In this document: positions 20,171 to 27,638 of the stretch, one piece after another
How the letters are laid out: every line of letters begins with the position of its first letter
How positions within the stretch are numbered: position 1 is the stretch's first letter
Origin: Actinophytocola gossypii
GTDB taxonomy: Bacteria; Actinomycetota; Actinomycetes; Mycobacteriales; Pseudonocardiaceae
Length of the DNA stretch: 64,000 nt
Assembly: GCF_025165815.1 (NCBI RefSeq)
Contig: NZ_JAFFZE010000016.1
Span: 1-64,000 of the forward strand
Reading direction: 5' to 3'
Notes under the pieces: model-generated
Database searches by the model: none
What the model was told of the DNA's origin: nothing
The model's input: the letters and a program-made list of their open reading frames with translations, nothing else
Translations under genes and position numbers: made by a program

Positions 20171-20836
20171 GTGACCACGCACGAACCGGTCCTGCCCGAC
20201 GACACCCTGCTGCTCAAGCCGCTGGGCGGGCTCGCCACCGCGACCTCCGTCCTGGTGGCGACCACCTGTGTGGTGAGCGTGGCCGAGATGTGGTCGTTCT
20301 GGAGCGCCTACCACACCGTCGAGGACTACGTGGCGGGTTTCGGCGGCGTCACCCTCGCCGACGTCGACGCCGCGGACGGCCGGAACCTCGCGATCGGGAT
20401 CGCGCTGCTGCTCGCCACGGTGGCCACCGCGGTCGTCCTGATCGTCTGGCTGTGGCAGGCGCGGCTGAACGCGGAACAGCTCAGGCCGGACGGGCACCGC
20501 ATGCGGCGCGGTTGGACGATCGGCGGGTGGTTCTGCCCGGTCGTCAACCTGTGGTTCCCGTTCCGGATCGTCACCGACATCTGGTCGGCGAGCGTGCCGC
20601 CGGGCACGGTCGCGCGGGGCCGGCCGGTGGCCCGGTGGTGGACGGCCTGGATCGCCACCCTGATCGCGGTGGCGATCGTGCGCCAGGACGCGCGCTACGC
20701 CAGCACCGTCGAGGCGCTCGAGAGCGTCGCCGTCGCCAACACGGTCGCCACCGTCGCGCAGTGCCTCGCGGGGGTGTTCCTGATCGCCGTGGTGCGACAG
20801 GTCAGCTCGTGGCAGGCGGTGCCTCGGCGGGTTTGA
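20171..20836 (+). CDS. DUF4328 membrane protein, second of a tandem pair
   Basis: The 221-residue protein has four to five membrane helices. It contains the DUF4328 landmarks [12 protein letters not shown] (about 94-105), [19 protein letters not shown] (about 122-140) and WWTAW. GTG 20171 follows the first paralogue by 24 bases. Its 3' end overlaps that of the convergent menG by 35 bases. No role is known; small polar loops and conserved Trp/Arg suggest a structural or sensory membrane protein. Confidence 0.75.
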   Translation: MTTHEPVLPDDTLLLKPLGGLATATSVLVATTCVVSVAEMWSFWSAYHTVEDYVAGFGGVTLADVDAADGRNLAIGIALLLATVATAVVLIVWLWQARLNAEQLRPDGHRMRRGWTIGGWFCPVVNLWFPFRIVTDIWSASVPPGTVARGRPVARWWTAWIATLIAVAIVRQDARYASTVEALESVAVANTVATVAQCLAGVFLIAVVRQVSSWQAVPRRV

Positions 20837-21512
20837 CCGCGCGGTGCAGCGCCACGACGCCGAACGTCAGGTTGAGCCATTCGACGTCGCCCCAGCCCGC
20901 TTCGGCGATCAGCTGGGCGAGGGTGCGCTGGTCGTGCCAGTCGTGCATGGACTCGGAAAGGTAGGCGTAGGCGTCGCGGTTGGACGAGAACGGCCGGGTG
21001 ATCAACGGCAGCAGCCGCAGTACGACGTTGTGGTGCAGCCAGCGGATCGGCCGCCACGGCGGCTGGGAGACCTCGCAGACCACCAGTCGCCCGCCCGGCC
21101 GCACCACCCGGTGCATCTCCCGCAGCGCGTCGACCGTCGGACTCATGTTGCGCAGGCCGAACGACACCGTGACCGCGTCGAACGCGTCGTCGGCGAACGG
21201 CAGGTGGAACGCGTCGGCGGCGACCTTCGGCACGTTCCGGTGCGCGCCGCTGACGAGCATGCCGAGCGAGAAGTCGGCGGCGACGCACCAGGCGCCGGAG
21301 CGGGCGTACTCGGCGGTGGACACCGCCGTGCCGGCGGCCAGGTCGAGGACGCGCTCGCGCGGCGACGCGTCCAGCACCCGGCGCGTCAGCCAGCGCCAGC
21401 GGCGATCGAACCCGAGCGTCATCACCGAGTTCGTCCGGTCGTAGCCTCTCGCCACACCGTCGAACATCTCGGCCACGTCGCGAGGGTCCTTGTCCAGCCC
21501 GGCACGAGACAT
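20802..21512 (-). CDS. menG: Demethylmenaquinone methyltransferase
   Basis: The last core step of menaquinone synthesis: SAM-dependent C-methylation of demethylmenaquinone. The 236-residue protein has the UbiE/MenG class I methyltransferase fold with [17 protein letters not shown] (residues 24-40), SAM loop [23 protein letters not shown] and the [19 protein letters not shown] signature. It lies 23 bases downstream of mgtA on the same strand, so the two are probably one transcript. The convergent DUF4328 gene overlaps its end. Corresponds to Rv0558. Confidence 0.94.
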   Translation of the reverse strand: MSRAGLDKDPRDVAEMFDGVARGYDRTNSVMTLGFDRRWRWLTRRVLDASPRERVLDLAAGTAVSTAEYARSGAWCVAADFSLGMLVSGAHRNVPKVAADAFHLPFADDAFDAVTVSFGLRNMSPTVDALREMHRVVRPGGRLVVCEVSQPPWRPIRWLHHNVVLRLLPLITRPFSSNRDAYAYLSESMHDWHDQRTLAQLIAEAGWGDVEWLNLTFGVVALHRAVKPAEAPPATS

Positions 21513-21535
21513 GTCCAGACCCTACGACACCCGGA

Positions 21536-22657
21536 TCAAGCGGCCAGCAGCGCGCCGCTCACCTGGTCGTAGTGGCCGAGCAACTCGTCGCAGACGGCCG
21601 GCCAGGTGCGGGTGCGCACGGAGGCGCGGGCCGCGGCACCGATCCGCCCGCGCAGGGCGCGGTCGGCCAGCAGCGACACGGTGGACCGGAGCTCGCCGGC
21701 GAACCGCTCGTCGTCGTGCGGTTCGAGCAGGAAGCCGGTACGGCCGGACTCGACCAGGTCACGCGGACCGCCCGCGTCCGGCGCGAGCACCGGCAGGCCG
21801 GAGGCCATCGCCTCCTGCGCGGCCTGGCAGAAGGTCTCGTGCGGGCCGGTGTGCACGAACACGTCGAGGCTGGCGTAGGCGGCGGCCAGCTCCGCGCCGG
21901 TGCGGAAGCCGAGGAACGCCGCGTCCGGCAGCAGGCGGCGCAGCGTCGGCTCCTCCGGGCCGTCGCCGACCACGACGACCCGCACGCCGGGCAGGCCGTG
22001 CAGCGTGGCGAGCCGGTGCACCTGCTTCTCCGGCGCGAGGCGGCCCACGTAACCGACCAGCAGCTCGCCGCGCGGGGCGAGGCCGGCGCGCAGTGCGGGG
22101 TCGGCGTGCCGGGGCGCGAAGCGGTCGGTGTCGACGCCCCGCGCCCAGTGGTACACGCGGGGCACGCCGTGCTCGGTGAGCGCGCGGACGGAGGCGAGCG
22201 ACGGCGCGAGCGTGCGGTCCGCGGCGCTGTGCAGGCGGCGGATCCAGCGCCAGGCGGCACGGGCGCCGTGTTTGAGCCCGTAGGCGGCGGCGAACCCGGC
22301 GACGTCGGTCTGGTAGACCGCGACCGCCGGGACGCCGAGCCGTCTGGCCGAGCGCAGGCCGGCGGCGCCCAGCACGAACGGCGACGCGAGGTGCACGACG
22401 TCCGGCCCGAACTCGGCCAGGGCGGCGTGCACCTTCGGCGACGGGACGCCGATCGGCAACGTGCTGATGACGGGCAGGTCGACGGCGCGGACCCGGCGGA
22501 CGGGGGCGTGCAGGTACCGGTCGGGTCCCGCGGTGCCCGGCGCGACCACGAGGGTGTCGTGGCCGCGCCCGTGCAGGTGTTCGACGACGCGGAGAACCGA
22601 GTTCGTCACGCCGTTGACCTGCGGCAGGAAACTCTCTGTGACGATGGCGACGCGCAC
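21536..22657 (-). CDS. mgtA: GDP-mannose-dependent alpha-mannosyltransferase MgtA-like
   Basis: This is a GT4-family glycosyltransferase, 373 residues, with an N-terminal acceptor Rossmann domain (ESFLPQVNGVTNSVLRVVEHLHGRGHD, residues 8-34) and a C-terminal donor domain with GYVGRLAPEKQVHRL and EAMASGLPVLAPDAGGPRDLV (EX7E-like motif). MgtA enzymes add mannose to glucuronosyl-diacylglycerol, precursor of lipomannan-like glycolipids; Rv0557, next to menH/menG, is the mycobacterial one. The donor and acceptor here are inferred from that synteny. Confidence 0.85.
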   Translation of the reverse strand: MRVAIVTESFLPQVNGVTNSVLRVVEHLHGRGHDTLVVAPGTAGPDRYLHAPVRRVRAVDLPVISTLPIGVPSPKVHAALAEFGPDVVHLASPFVLGAAGLRSARRLGVPAVAVYQTDVAGFAAAYGLKHGARAAWRWIRRLHSAADRTLAPSLASVRALTEHGVPRVYHWARGVDTDRFAPRHADPALRAGLAPRGELLVGYVGRLAPEKQVHRLATLHGLPGVRVVVVGDGPEEPTLRRLLPDAAFLGFRTGAELAAAYASLDVFVHTGPHETFCQAAQEAMASGLPVLAPDAGGPRDLVESGRTGFLLEPHDDERFAGELRSTVSLLADRALRGRIGAAARASVRTRTWPAVCDELLGHYDQVSGALLAA

Positions 22658-22740
22658 GTCGATGACCGTCGCAACCCGCGCTGCCGACGGGAGAACGCCG
22701 ACGTGGCCACGGGGCTAACGTTGCCGGAACGCTTGTGCCG

Positions 22741-23211
22741 TCAGTCCGCGAACGAGAGTTCGCCCCGCTCGTACGGCGGCGTCAGCAGCGCCAACAGCTC
22801 CGGCGGCCACACGTCGTCGCGGTCGTTGACCACGAGCGTGCCCGCGCGGCGAAGGAGCCAGATCGTCTGGTGGTCCTGGTGCAGCACGGCATCGTCCGCG
22901 AGGTGCGTCAACAGACCCGACACCAGGCGCACGATGTCGGCCCGTTGGCGGTCGACGTCACCGGTCTTGCCGGGTTCGAAGACCGCCATCACCGTCGGCT
23001 TGATCCCGAGGTCGGTGACGACGACGTTCCAGGGCTTCGGGTCGACCTCGACGACCCGGAGCCAGACACCGGCGGCGGTCACCCCGCCGGCCAGTGCGGA
23101 GTCGGCCGGGACCGGGGATTCCAGCGTGTTCGACGAGACGCTGTGCAGTGTCCGCGCGACCTCCGCCGCCGACAGGGTGGTCGCCAGCTCGAGGTGGTAG
23201 GAGATGGACAT
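22741..23211 (-). CDS. SitI3-like immunity protein
   Basis: The 156-residue protein begins with the tract MSISYHLELATTLSAAEVAR, followed by GVWLRVVEVDPKPWNVVVTDLGIKPTVMAVFEPGKTGDVDRQRADIVRLVSGLL and DAVLHQDHQTIWLLRRAGTLVVNDRDDVWPP. I recognise this as the SitI3 family, named for an immunity factor of Myxococcus kin discrimination. It directly follows the toxin gene (16 bases), the normal position of the cognate immunity gene. Cytoplasmic (no signal), as needed to neutralise a nuclease. Exact partner specificity is inferred from position. Confidence 0.75.
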   Translation of the reverse strand: MSISYHLELATTLSAAEVARTLHSVSSNTLESPVPADSALAGGVTAAGVWLRVVEVDPKPWNVVVTDLGIKPTVMAVFEPGKTGDVDRQRADIVRLVSGLLTHLADDAVLHQDHQTIWLLRRAGTLVVNDRDDVWPPELLALLTPPYERGELSFAD

Positions 23212-23226
23212 GATCAGGTTCCCTCG

Positions 23227-24213
23227 TCACGGGTAGAGGCGGCGGACATCGCCGTGTTCGTCGATCATCAGCACCTCGTGCAGGCCGTCGATCGGGTAGT
23301 CCCGCAGCTGCTGGTACAGCGCACCGTGATCGGCGTTGGAGTCCGTCATGTTCAGGGTGATCCGGTCGGCCTGACCGGCGACCACCTTTCCTTCGATCCT
23401 CGACGCGATGTTGCGTACGTTGTCGGTGGTCGGCGCGATGTTGTCGAAGTACTTCCCTTCGACCCGGTAGTCGGGATTCTTGCCAGTCGAAGTGGTCGGC
23501 GGATTCTGTTCGACATCGTATCCGTCCTTGGCGAGGATCTCGGCCGTCCGGTTCTCCAGTTCGAGCGCCCGCTTGTTCTCCGGCATCTCCTTGGGCGGGA
23601 TGGTGGTCGGCGTACCACCCGGTTCCGCGTTCTCGTCCGGCGCGCCCGACGGTTGGGTGAGCCCGCGGGCGAAGTCACCCCACCGGCCGAGGTTCTCGCC
23701 CAACTCCTCGCCGAACTCCCCCCACTCATCTTCCGGCGGGGCGGCGGCCCGGATGCGCTGCGCCGCCGCCGGCAGCACGGTGCTCAACTGGCCGGCCAGC
23801 TGGGTGGCGATCTGTGTCCGGACCTGTTCGCCGATCGCGGGTGGCAACTGGTACGTGGAGGCGTACAGCGGCAGGGTCCGGTGCACGCCGTCGGCGATCG
23901 TGACCTTGGCGTTCCGGTCCTCCGCGACGAACATGGCGGCATAGTCGGCCATTCCCCGCATGGCGTCGGCCATTGGGCCGATCTGCCGTCCCGCGCTGGT
24001 CACGTCGGCGTGGAACGTGGCGCCCACGTCGTCCGTCCACGCCTCCAGCACCGGGCGGGTGTCGAAGTCCCCAACCGCGTCGAGGTGCCCGGCGCCCTGC
24101 CGCCAGCCCACCTCGAGACCGCCCAACAGGTCCGCTCGGCTGTCCGGCCAGCCGACAGCGGGTTTGATCCGCGCCCACAGTCCCAGTGAGTCGGCTGGTT
24201 CGGCTACGACCAC
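23227..24213 (-). CDS. Polymorphic toxin with C-terminal CdiA-CT-type tRNase domain
   Basis: The 328-residue protein has three parts. Residues 1-160 form a helical region with GWPDSRADLLGGLEVGWRQGAGHLDAV, similar to type VII-exported toxin headers. A Pro/Glu/Gly-rich linker spans about 160-215. The toxin domain, residues 218-328, opens with ELENRTAEILAKDGYDVEQN and contains GKNPDYRVEGKYFDNIAPTTDNVRNI, EGKVVAGQADRITLNM and LHEVLMIDEHGDVRRLYP. The domain matches the CdiA C-terminal tRNA-nuclease family (D249 and following charged residues likely catalytic). GTG 24213 overlaps the ESX-like gene by ten bases. There is no CdiB or FHA repeat, so delivery is more likely by a type VII system encoded elsewhere. 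Confidence 0.8.
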   Translation of the reverse strand: MVVAEPADSLGLWARIKPAVGWPDSRADLLGGLEVGWRQGAGHLDAVGDFDTRPVLEAWTDDVGATFHADVTSAGRQIGPMADAMRGMADYAAMFVAEDRNAKVTIADGVHRTLPLYASTYQLPPAIGEQVRTQIATQLAGQLSTVLPAAAQRIRAAAPPEDEWGEFGEELGENLGRWGDFARGLTQPSGAPDENAEPGGTPTTIPPKEMPENKRALELENRTAEILAKDGYDVEQNPPTTSTGKNPDYRVEGKYFDNIAPTTDNVRNIASRIEGKVVAGQADRITLNMTDSNADHGALYQQLRDYPIDGLHEVLMIDEHGDVRRLYP

Positions 24214-24542
24214 CGAGCCACCCCGCCGGAGGACACCTGGTTGAGCGCGGCCGCGCTGGCCTCGTCGGCGGTGCGGTACTCCGCGACGCACCGCTGGCCC
24301 GCGGCACTCATCGCCCGGTACACCTCGGGCACCCGATCCAGCGCCGCCACCAGCGAGTCGGTCCGCGTGCGGTAACCCGCGACGAACGCCGCGGCCAACA
24401 CGTCCGTGCCGATGCCCGCCTCAGCGGCGGTGATGTCGCCTTTCGCGCTCGCCCACCCGGTGGCGAACGTGTCGGCGACGGTCGCCATGCCGTCCATGAA
24501 CCGGGACGTGGTGTCCGTGTTCATCTCCATGAATCCGGTCAC
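24204..24542 (-). CDS. ESX/EspC-like small helical protein, probable type VII secretion partner
   Basis: The 112-residue protein is almost wholly helical, with FATGWASAKGDI (a GW/WxG-like turn about residue 30), repeated Ala-rich amphipathic helices and GYRTRTDSLVAALDRVPEVYRAMSAAGQRCVAEYRTADEASAAAL. It fits the size and style of WXG100/EspC-like substrates that pair with type VII effectors. GTG 24542 has a strong AAAGGAG. It is the first gene of a three-gene unit with toxin and immunity gene. No ESX core component is in the window. Confidence 0.65.
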   Translation of the reverse strand: MTGFMEMNTDTTSRFMDGMATVADTFATGWASAKGDITAAEAGIGTDVLAAAFVAGYRTRTDSLVAALDRVPEVYRAMSAAGQRCVAEYRTADEASAAALNQVSSGGVARWS

Positions 24543-24625
24543 GACCGCTCCTTTCCGCGCCCAACGGAATTCTCGTGTCGGCAGCGGCGCGGGGCGGTCA
24601 GGTTGTCCAGTTCATGCCACGGGTG

Positions 24626-25687
24626 TCAGGCGTCGTAGTCGACGGCGATCGTGGGTGAGCGGGGCAGGGCCTGGCAGGTGAGCACGAAACCCTCGTCCAG
24701 CTCGTGCTGTTCGAGGGCGTAGTTGCGGCGCATCTCGACCTCGCCCTCGGTCAGTTTGGCGCGGCAGGTGCCGCAGACGCCGCCCTTGCAGGCGAACGGC
24801 AGGTCGGCGCGGACCCGTTGGGCGGCGTCGAGGATCGGGGTGTCGGCGGGCAGGGTCAGCGTGGTCTCCCGGCCGTCGAGCACGATCGTGACGTCGGCGG
24901 CGGGGCCGTCGACCCCGGTCTCCTCGACGCGCCGGACCTCCGGCGGCGGTTCGTCCACATAGAACAGTTCGCGGTGCACCCGGTTCGGCGGCACGCCGTG
25001 CGCGTCGAGGGCGCGGCCGGCGTCGGTGAGCATGCCGTAGGGGCCGCACAGCCACCAGTGGTCCACATCGGACGTCGGGATCACGGTGCCCAGCAACGTG
25101 GTCAGGCGTTCCTCGTCGAGGCGGCCGGAGAACAGGGCCACGTCGCGGGGTTCCCGGGACAGCACGTGCACCAGCTGCAGGCGTGCCGGGTGGCGGTCCT
25201 TGAGGTCGGCCAGCTCGTCGCCGAACATCACCGTGTCGGTGCGGCGGTTCCCGTACAGCAGGGTGACCCGGGTGTCCTCATCGGACTCCAGGAGCGCGGT
25301 CATGATGGACAGCACCGGGGTGATCCCGGAGCCGGCGGCGACGAACGCGTGGTGGCCCCCGTGGTCGGCGGGGTCGGGGGTGAAGCGGCCCTGTGGGGGC
25401 ATGACGTCCAGCAGGTCGCCGGGGCGCAGGCGGTCGACCAGGCGGGTGGAGAACAGCCCGTCCTCGACCCGGCGGACGCCGATCCTGGGGGCGGCCGACG
25501 GCGAGGCGCAGATGGAGTACGAGCGGCGTTCCTCGACGCCGTCGACCTCCTGGCGCAGGGTCAGGTACTGGCCGGCGCGGAAGGCGAACTCCGACGCCAG
25601 TTCGGGCGGGACGGCGAAGGTCACCGCGACCGCGTCCGCGCACAGCCGGTCCACCCTGGCGACCGGGAGCTGGTGGAACGTCGGCAT
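24626..25687 (-). CDS. paaE: Phenylacetyl-CoA epoxidase, reductase subunit PaaE
   Basis: PaaE passes electrons from NADPH to the PaaABC epoxidase. The 353-residue protein has an FAD domain (RSYSICASP, about 55-63), an NAD(P) domain (GSGITPVLSIMTALL; WLCGPYGM) and a C-terminal plant-type [2Fe-2S] ferredoxin domain with CKGGVCGTCRAKL and a distal LTCQA cysteine. It is the last gene of paaABCDE and begins one base after paaD ends. Confidence 0.95.
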   Translation of the reverse strand: MPTFHQLPVARVDRLCADAVAVTFAVPPELASEFAFRAGQYLTLRQEVDGVEERRSYSICASPSAAPRIGVRRVEDGLFSTRLVDRLRPGDLLDVMPPQGRFTPDPADHGGHHAFVAAGSGITPVLSIMTALLESDEDTRVTLLYGNRRTDTVMFGDELADLKDRHPARLQLVHVLSREPRDVALFSGRLDEERLTTLLGTVIPTSDVDHWWLCGPYGMLTDAGRALDAHGVPPNRVHRELFYVDEPPPEVRRVEETGVDGPAADVTIVLDGRETTLTLPADTPILDAAQRVRADLPFACKGGVCGTCRAKLTEGEVEMRRNYALEQHELDEGFVLTCQALPRSPTIAVDYDA

Positions 25688-26266
25688 CTACAGCTCCTTG
25701 ACGTGCTCGAACGGCTCCCGGCAGGACTCGCAGCGGCGCAGCGCCTTGCACGCGGTCGCGGCGAACCGGGACAGCTCGACGGTGTCGGCCGAACCGCAGT
25801 GCGGGCAGTGCACCCGGCTGGGCGGCGGGGTCAGGTTCAGCGGGACCGGGCCGGCCGGGCGCGGGCCGATCCGGGCGGGCGGGGCGATGCCGTGCTCGGC
25901 GAGCGTGCGGCGGCCGGCGTCGCTGATCCAGTCGGTGGTCCAGGCGGGGGCGAGCACGGTGCGGACCTCGACGTCGGGGTAGCCGGCGTCGCGGAGGCTG
26001 GCGCGCAGGTCACGGCGCATCTCGTCGAGGGCGGGGCAGCCGGAGTAGGTGGGGGTGATGGTGACCACGACCCGGTCGTCGTGCTCGGTGACGTCGCGGA
26101 GGACGCCGAGGTCGGCGAGGGTGAGCACGGGCAGCTCGGGGTCGAGGACGCTCTCGGCGACCTCGCGGGCGGAACGGGAGGGTACGACTCGCGCGACGGG
26201 AGCGTACGACTCGCGGGACGGGAGGGTACGACTCGCGGGACGGGAGGGTGGGACTCGCGGGGTCAC
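25688..26266 (-). CDS. paaD: Phenylacetate degradation protein PaaD (MIP18/SufT-like), repeat-derived N-terminus
   Basis: PaaD helps mature the iron centre of the epoxidase. The 192-residue reading has a DUF59/MIP18 domain (about 32-125, VLDPELPVLTLADLGVLRDV ... YSGCPALDEM) and a C-terminal zinc ribbon (CPHCGSAD ... CESCREPFEH). GTG 26266 overlaps the paaC stop by four bases. Residues 2-30, however, are translated from four 22-base tandem repeats at 26175-26262. As 22 is not a multiple of three the peptide shifts frame each unit (PSRPASRTLPSRESYAPVAR), so this tail is unlikely to be an ancestral part of PaaD. Confidence 0.88.
   Translation of the reverse strand: MTPRVPPSRPASRTLPSRESYAPVARVVPSRSAREVAESVLDPELPVLTLADLGVLRDVTEHDDRVVVTITPTYSGCPALDEMRRDLRASLRDAGYPDVEVRTVLAPAWTTDWISDAGRRTLAEHGIAPPARIGPRPAGPVPLNLTPPPSRVHCPHCGSADTVELSRFAATACKALRRCESCREPFEHVKEL
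26175..26262. repeat. Four tandem copies of a 22-base repeat at the paaC/paaD junction
   Basis: Units run 26175-26196, 26197-26218, 26219-26240 and 26241-26262 with no gap. Each begins CGGGAG[GC]GT[AG][CG]GACTCGCG and ends in four bases CGA/GGA/GGA/GGG-like. Copies differ at only one to four positions. The array ends at the base before the paaC stop codon (26263-26265) and codes for the first residues of PaaD. Confidence 0.95.
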
Positions 26267-27159
26267 CAGGTGGCTCCGGGGAGGGAGCGGGCGAGGTGCT
26301 GCATCTCGGCCAGGAGGTAGCCGAGGGCCTCCGTGTGGGCGCCGTCGCGGCCGGTGCGGCCGGCCACGGGGGACATGGGTGGGACGGTGGGGCGCGGGAG
26401 GGTGGCGGCGGTGAGGACGGTGTCCAGGACGTCGTCGAACTCGGGGCGGGCGGTGGCCGGGTCGACGGCGATGGCGGGGAGGGACTGTTCGACGGGGTGG
26501 GGGGTGAACAGTTCGTCGACCAGGGGCCAGATCTGGTCGAGGGCGGCGATCATCCGGGTGCGGGAGTGGTCGGTGCCGCCGGCCAGGCGGAGGGTCCACT
26601 GGGCGGCGTGGTCGCGGTGGTAGGCGAGTTCCTTGACGCCCTTGGCGGCGATGGCGGCGAGGACCGGGTCGGCCGAGTGGGCGAGCTGGGTGAAGACGGC
26701 GAGGCGCCAGGTGGAGAAGACGAGGAGCCGGGCGATGGTGGTGGCGAAGTCGCCGCCGGGGCCGGGGCCGCAGTCGAGTTCGACCAGGCGGACGTTGCGG
26801 AACTCGTGCTCGTCGCGGAGGTAGGCGAGGGTGTCCTCGTCGCGGCCGGCGCCCTCGACCTCGCCGGCGCGGGTCAGCAGCAGGCGGGCCTGGCCGAGCA
26901 GGTCGAGCGCGATGTTGGCCAGGGCGACGTCCTCCTCCAGCTCGGGTGCGCGGGAGCACCACTCGGTGAGGCGCTGGGACAGGATCAGGGCGTCGTCGGC
27001 GAGCATCAGGCAATAAGTCGACAAGTCGACGGCGGACGTGTCGGCCGGCACCGCGCGGTCGACCCCGGCCAGCGGGTCGTCGAAGCCGGTGCCGAACGCC
27101 CAGTGCTGGTCGTCCCCGGCCCCGTCGGTGATCGCGTCGTACGCGTTGTCGAAACTCAC
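26263..27159 (-). CDS. paaC: Phenylacetyl-CoA epoxidase subunit PaaC
   Basis: PaaC is the non-catalytic ferritin-like partner that holds PaaA in the epoxidase core. The 298-residue protein shows the helical bundle with CSRAPELEEDVALANIALDLLGQARLLL (about 68-96) and VKELAYHRDHAAQWTLRLAGGTDHSR. The GTG start and its ribosome binding site (GAGGGGG) are part of a dispersed repeat (27157-27217). It overlaps paaD at its 3' end by four bases. Confidence 0.94.
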   Translation of the reverse strand: MSFDNAYDAITDGAGDDQHWAFGTGFDDPLAGVDRAVPADTSAVDLSTYCLMLADDALILSQRLTEWCSRAPELEEDVALANIALDLLGQARLLLTRAGEVEGAGRDEDTLAYLRDEHEFRNVRLVELDCGPGPGGDFATTIARLLVFSTWRLAVFTQLAHSADPVLAAIAAKGVKELAYHRDHAAQWTLRLAGGTDHSRTRMIAALDQIWPLVDELFTPHPVEQSLPAIAVDPATARPEFDDVLDTVLTAATLPRPTVPPMSPVAGRTGRDGAHTEALGYLLAEMQHLARSLPGATW

Positions 27160-27217
27160 GTCGCCCCCTCGCAGGCTCGGTCGCCTGTATCCATTGGTTC
27201 GCTCGCAAGCTCGCTCA
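27157..27217 (-). repeat. Intercistronic repeat A, copy 1 (paaB stop to paaC start)
   Basis: On the coding strand the element opens TGAGCGAGCTTGCGAGCGAA, the TGA being the paaB stop codon, and closes with GACCGAGCCTGCGAGGGGGC then GACGTGAG, where GTG is the paaC start. The same two blocks in the same order stand between rex and hemA (58648-58723). Confidence 0.9.
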
Positions 27218-27508
27218 CAGGTGCGGCACGTCCTCGGGGATCTCGTAGAACGTCGGGTGGCGGTAGACCTTGTCGCCGGCCGGGGCGAAGAACGGGTCCT
27301 TCTCGTCCGGGGAGGACGCGGTGATCGCGGACGCCGGCACCACCCAGATGCTGACGCCCTCGTTGCGCCTGGTGTACAGGTCCCGCGCGTTCCGCAGGGC
27401 CATCTCGTCGTCGGGTGCGTGCAGCGAGCCGACGTGCACGTGGTTGAGGCCGCGCTTGCCTCGGACGAACACCTCGTACAGGGGCCAGGCCGACCTGGGG
27501 GTACTCAT
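27215..27508 (-). CDS. paaB: Phenylacetyl-CoA epoxidase subunit PaaB
   Basis: A 97-residue small subunit that bridges PaaAC heterodimers. The sequence has the family landmarks WPLYEVFVRGKRGLNHVHVGSLHAPD (residues 8-33), ARDLYTRRNEG and VYRHPTFYEIP. ATG 27508 follows GGGGAGGCGGA, which belongs to a second dispersed repeat (27514-27582). The stop codon is the first codon of repeat A. Confidence 0.95.
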   Translation of the reverse strand: MSTPRSAWPLYEVFVRGKRGLNHVHVGSLHAPDDEMALRNARDLYTRRNEGVSIWVVPASAITASSPDEKDPFFAPAGDKVYRHPTFYEIPEDVPHL

Positions 27509-27513
27509 CGTTC

Positions 27514-27582
27514 CGCCTCCCCGGACTTGTCCCTGTTGGTCGCGTTGGGAATCTTGTGTTCGGCCCGGTCACGTACTTGTGG
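27514..27582 (-). repeat. Intercistronic repeat B, copy 1 (upstream of paaB)
   Basis: On the coding strand: CCACAAGTACGTGACCGGGC, then CGAA, a variable 12-base segment, AACGCGACCAACAGGGACAA and finally CGGGGAGGCG, the ribosome binding site region of paaB. A second copy lies at 53139-53208, with 23 of 24 matches in the first block and a different 12-base middle. Confidence 0.88.
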
Positions 27583-27638
27583 CTGGGTTGCGTCACGTTC
27601 CCCTGAGGTGACGGTCAGGGAGGTCGACAGCAGGGGCT

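Noticed and set aside
23227-24542. A classical contact-dependent inhibition (CdiBAI) system
   Set aside because: There is no outer-membrane transporter gene, no haemagglutinin repeats and the host is an actinobacterium. Only the C-terminal nuclease domain is shared.
25688-27208. A frame reading through paaD and across paaC as one 506-residue protein
   Set aside because: Only its end, from 26266 down, is PaaD; the rest is PaaC in another frame with a Pro/Arg-rich false sequence. No fusion.
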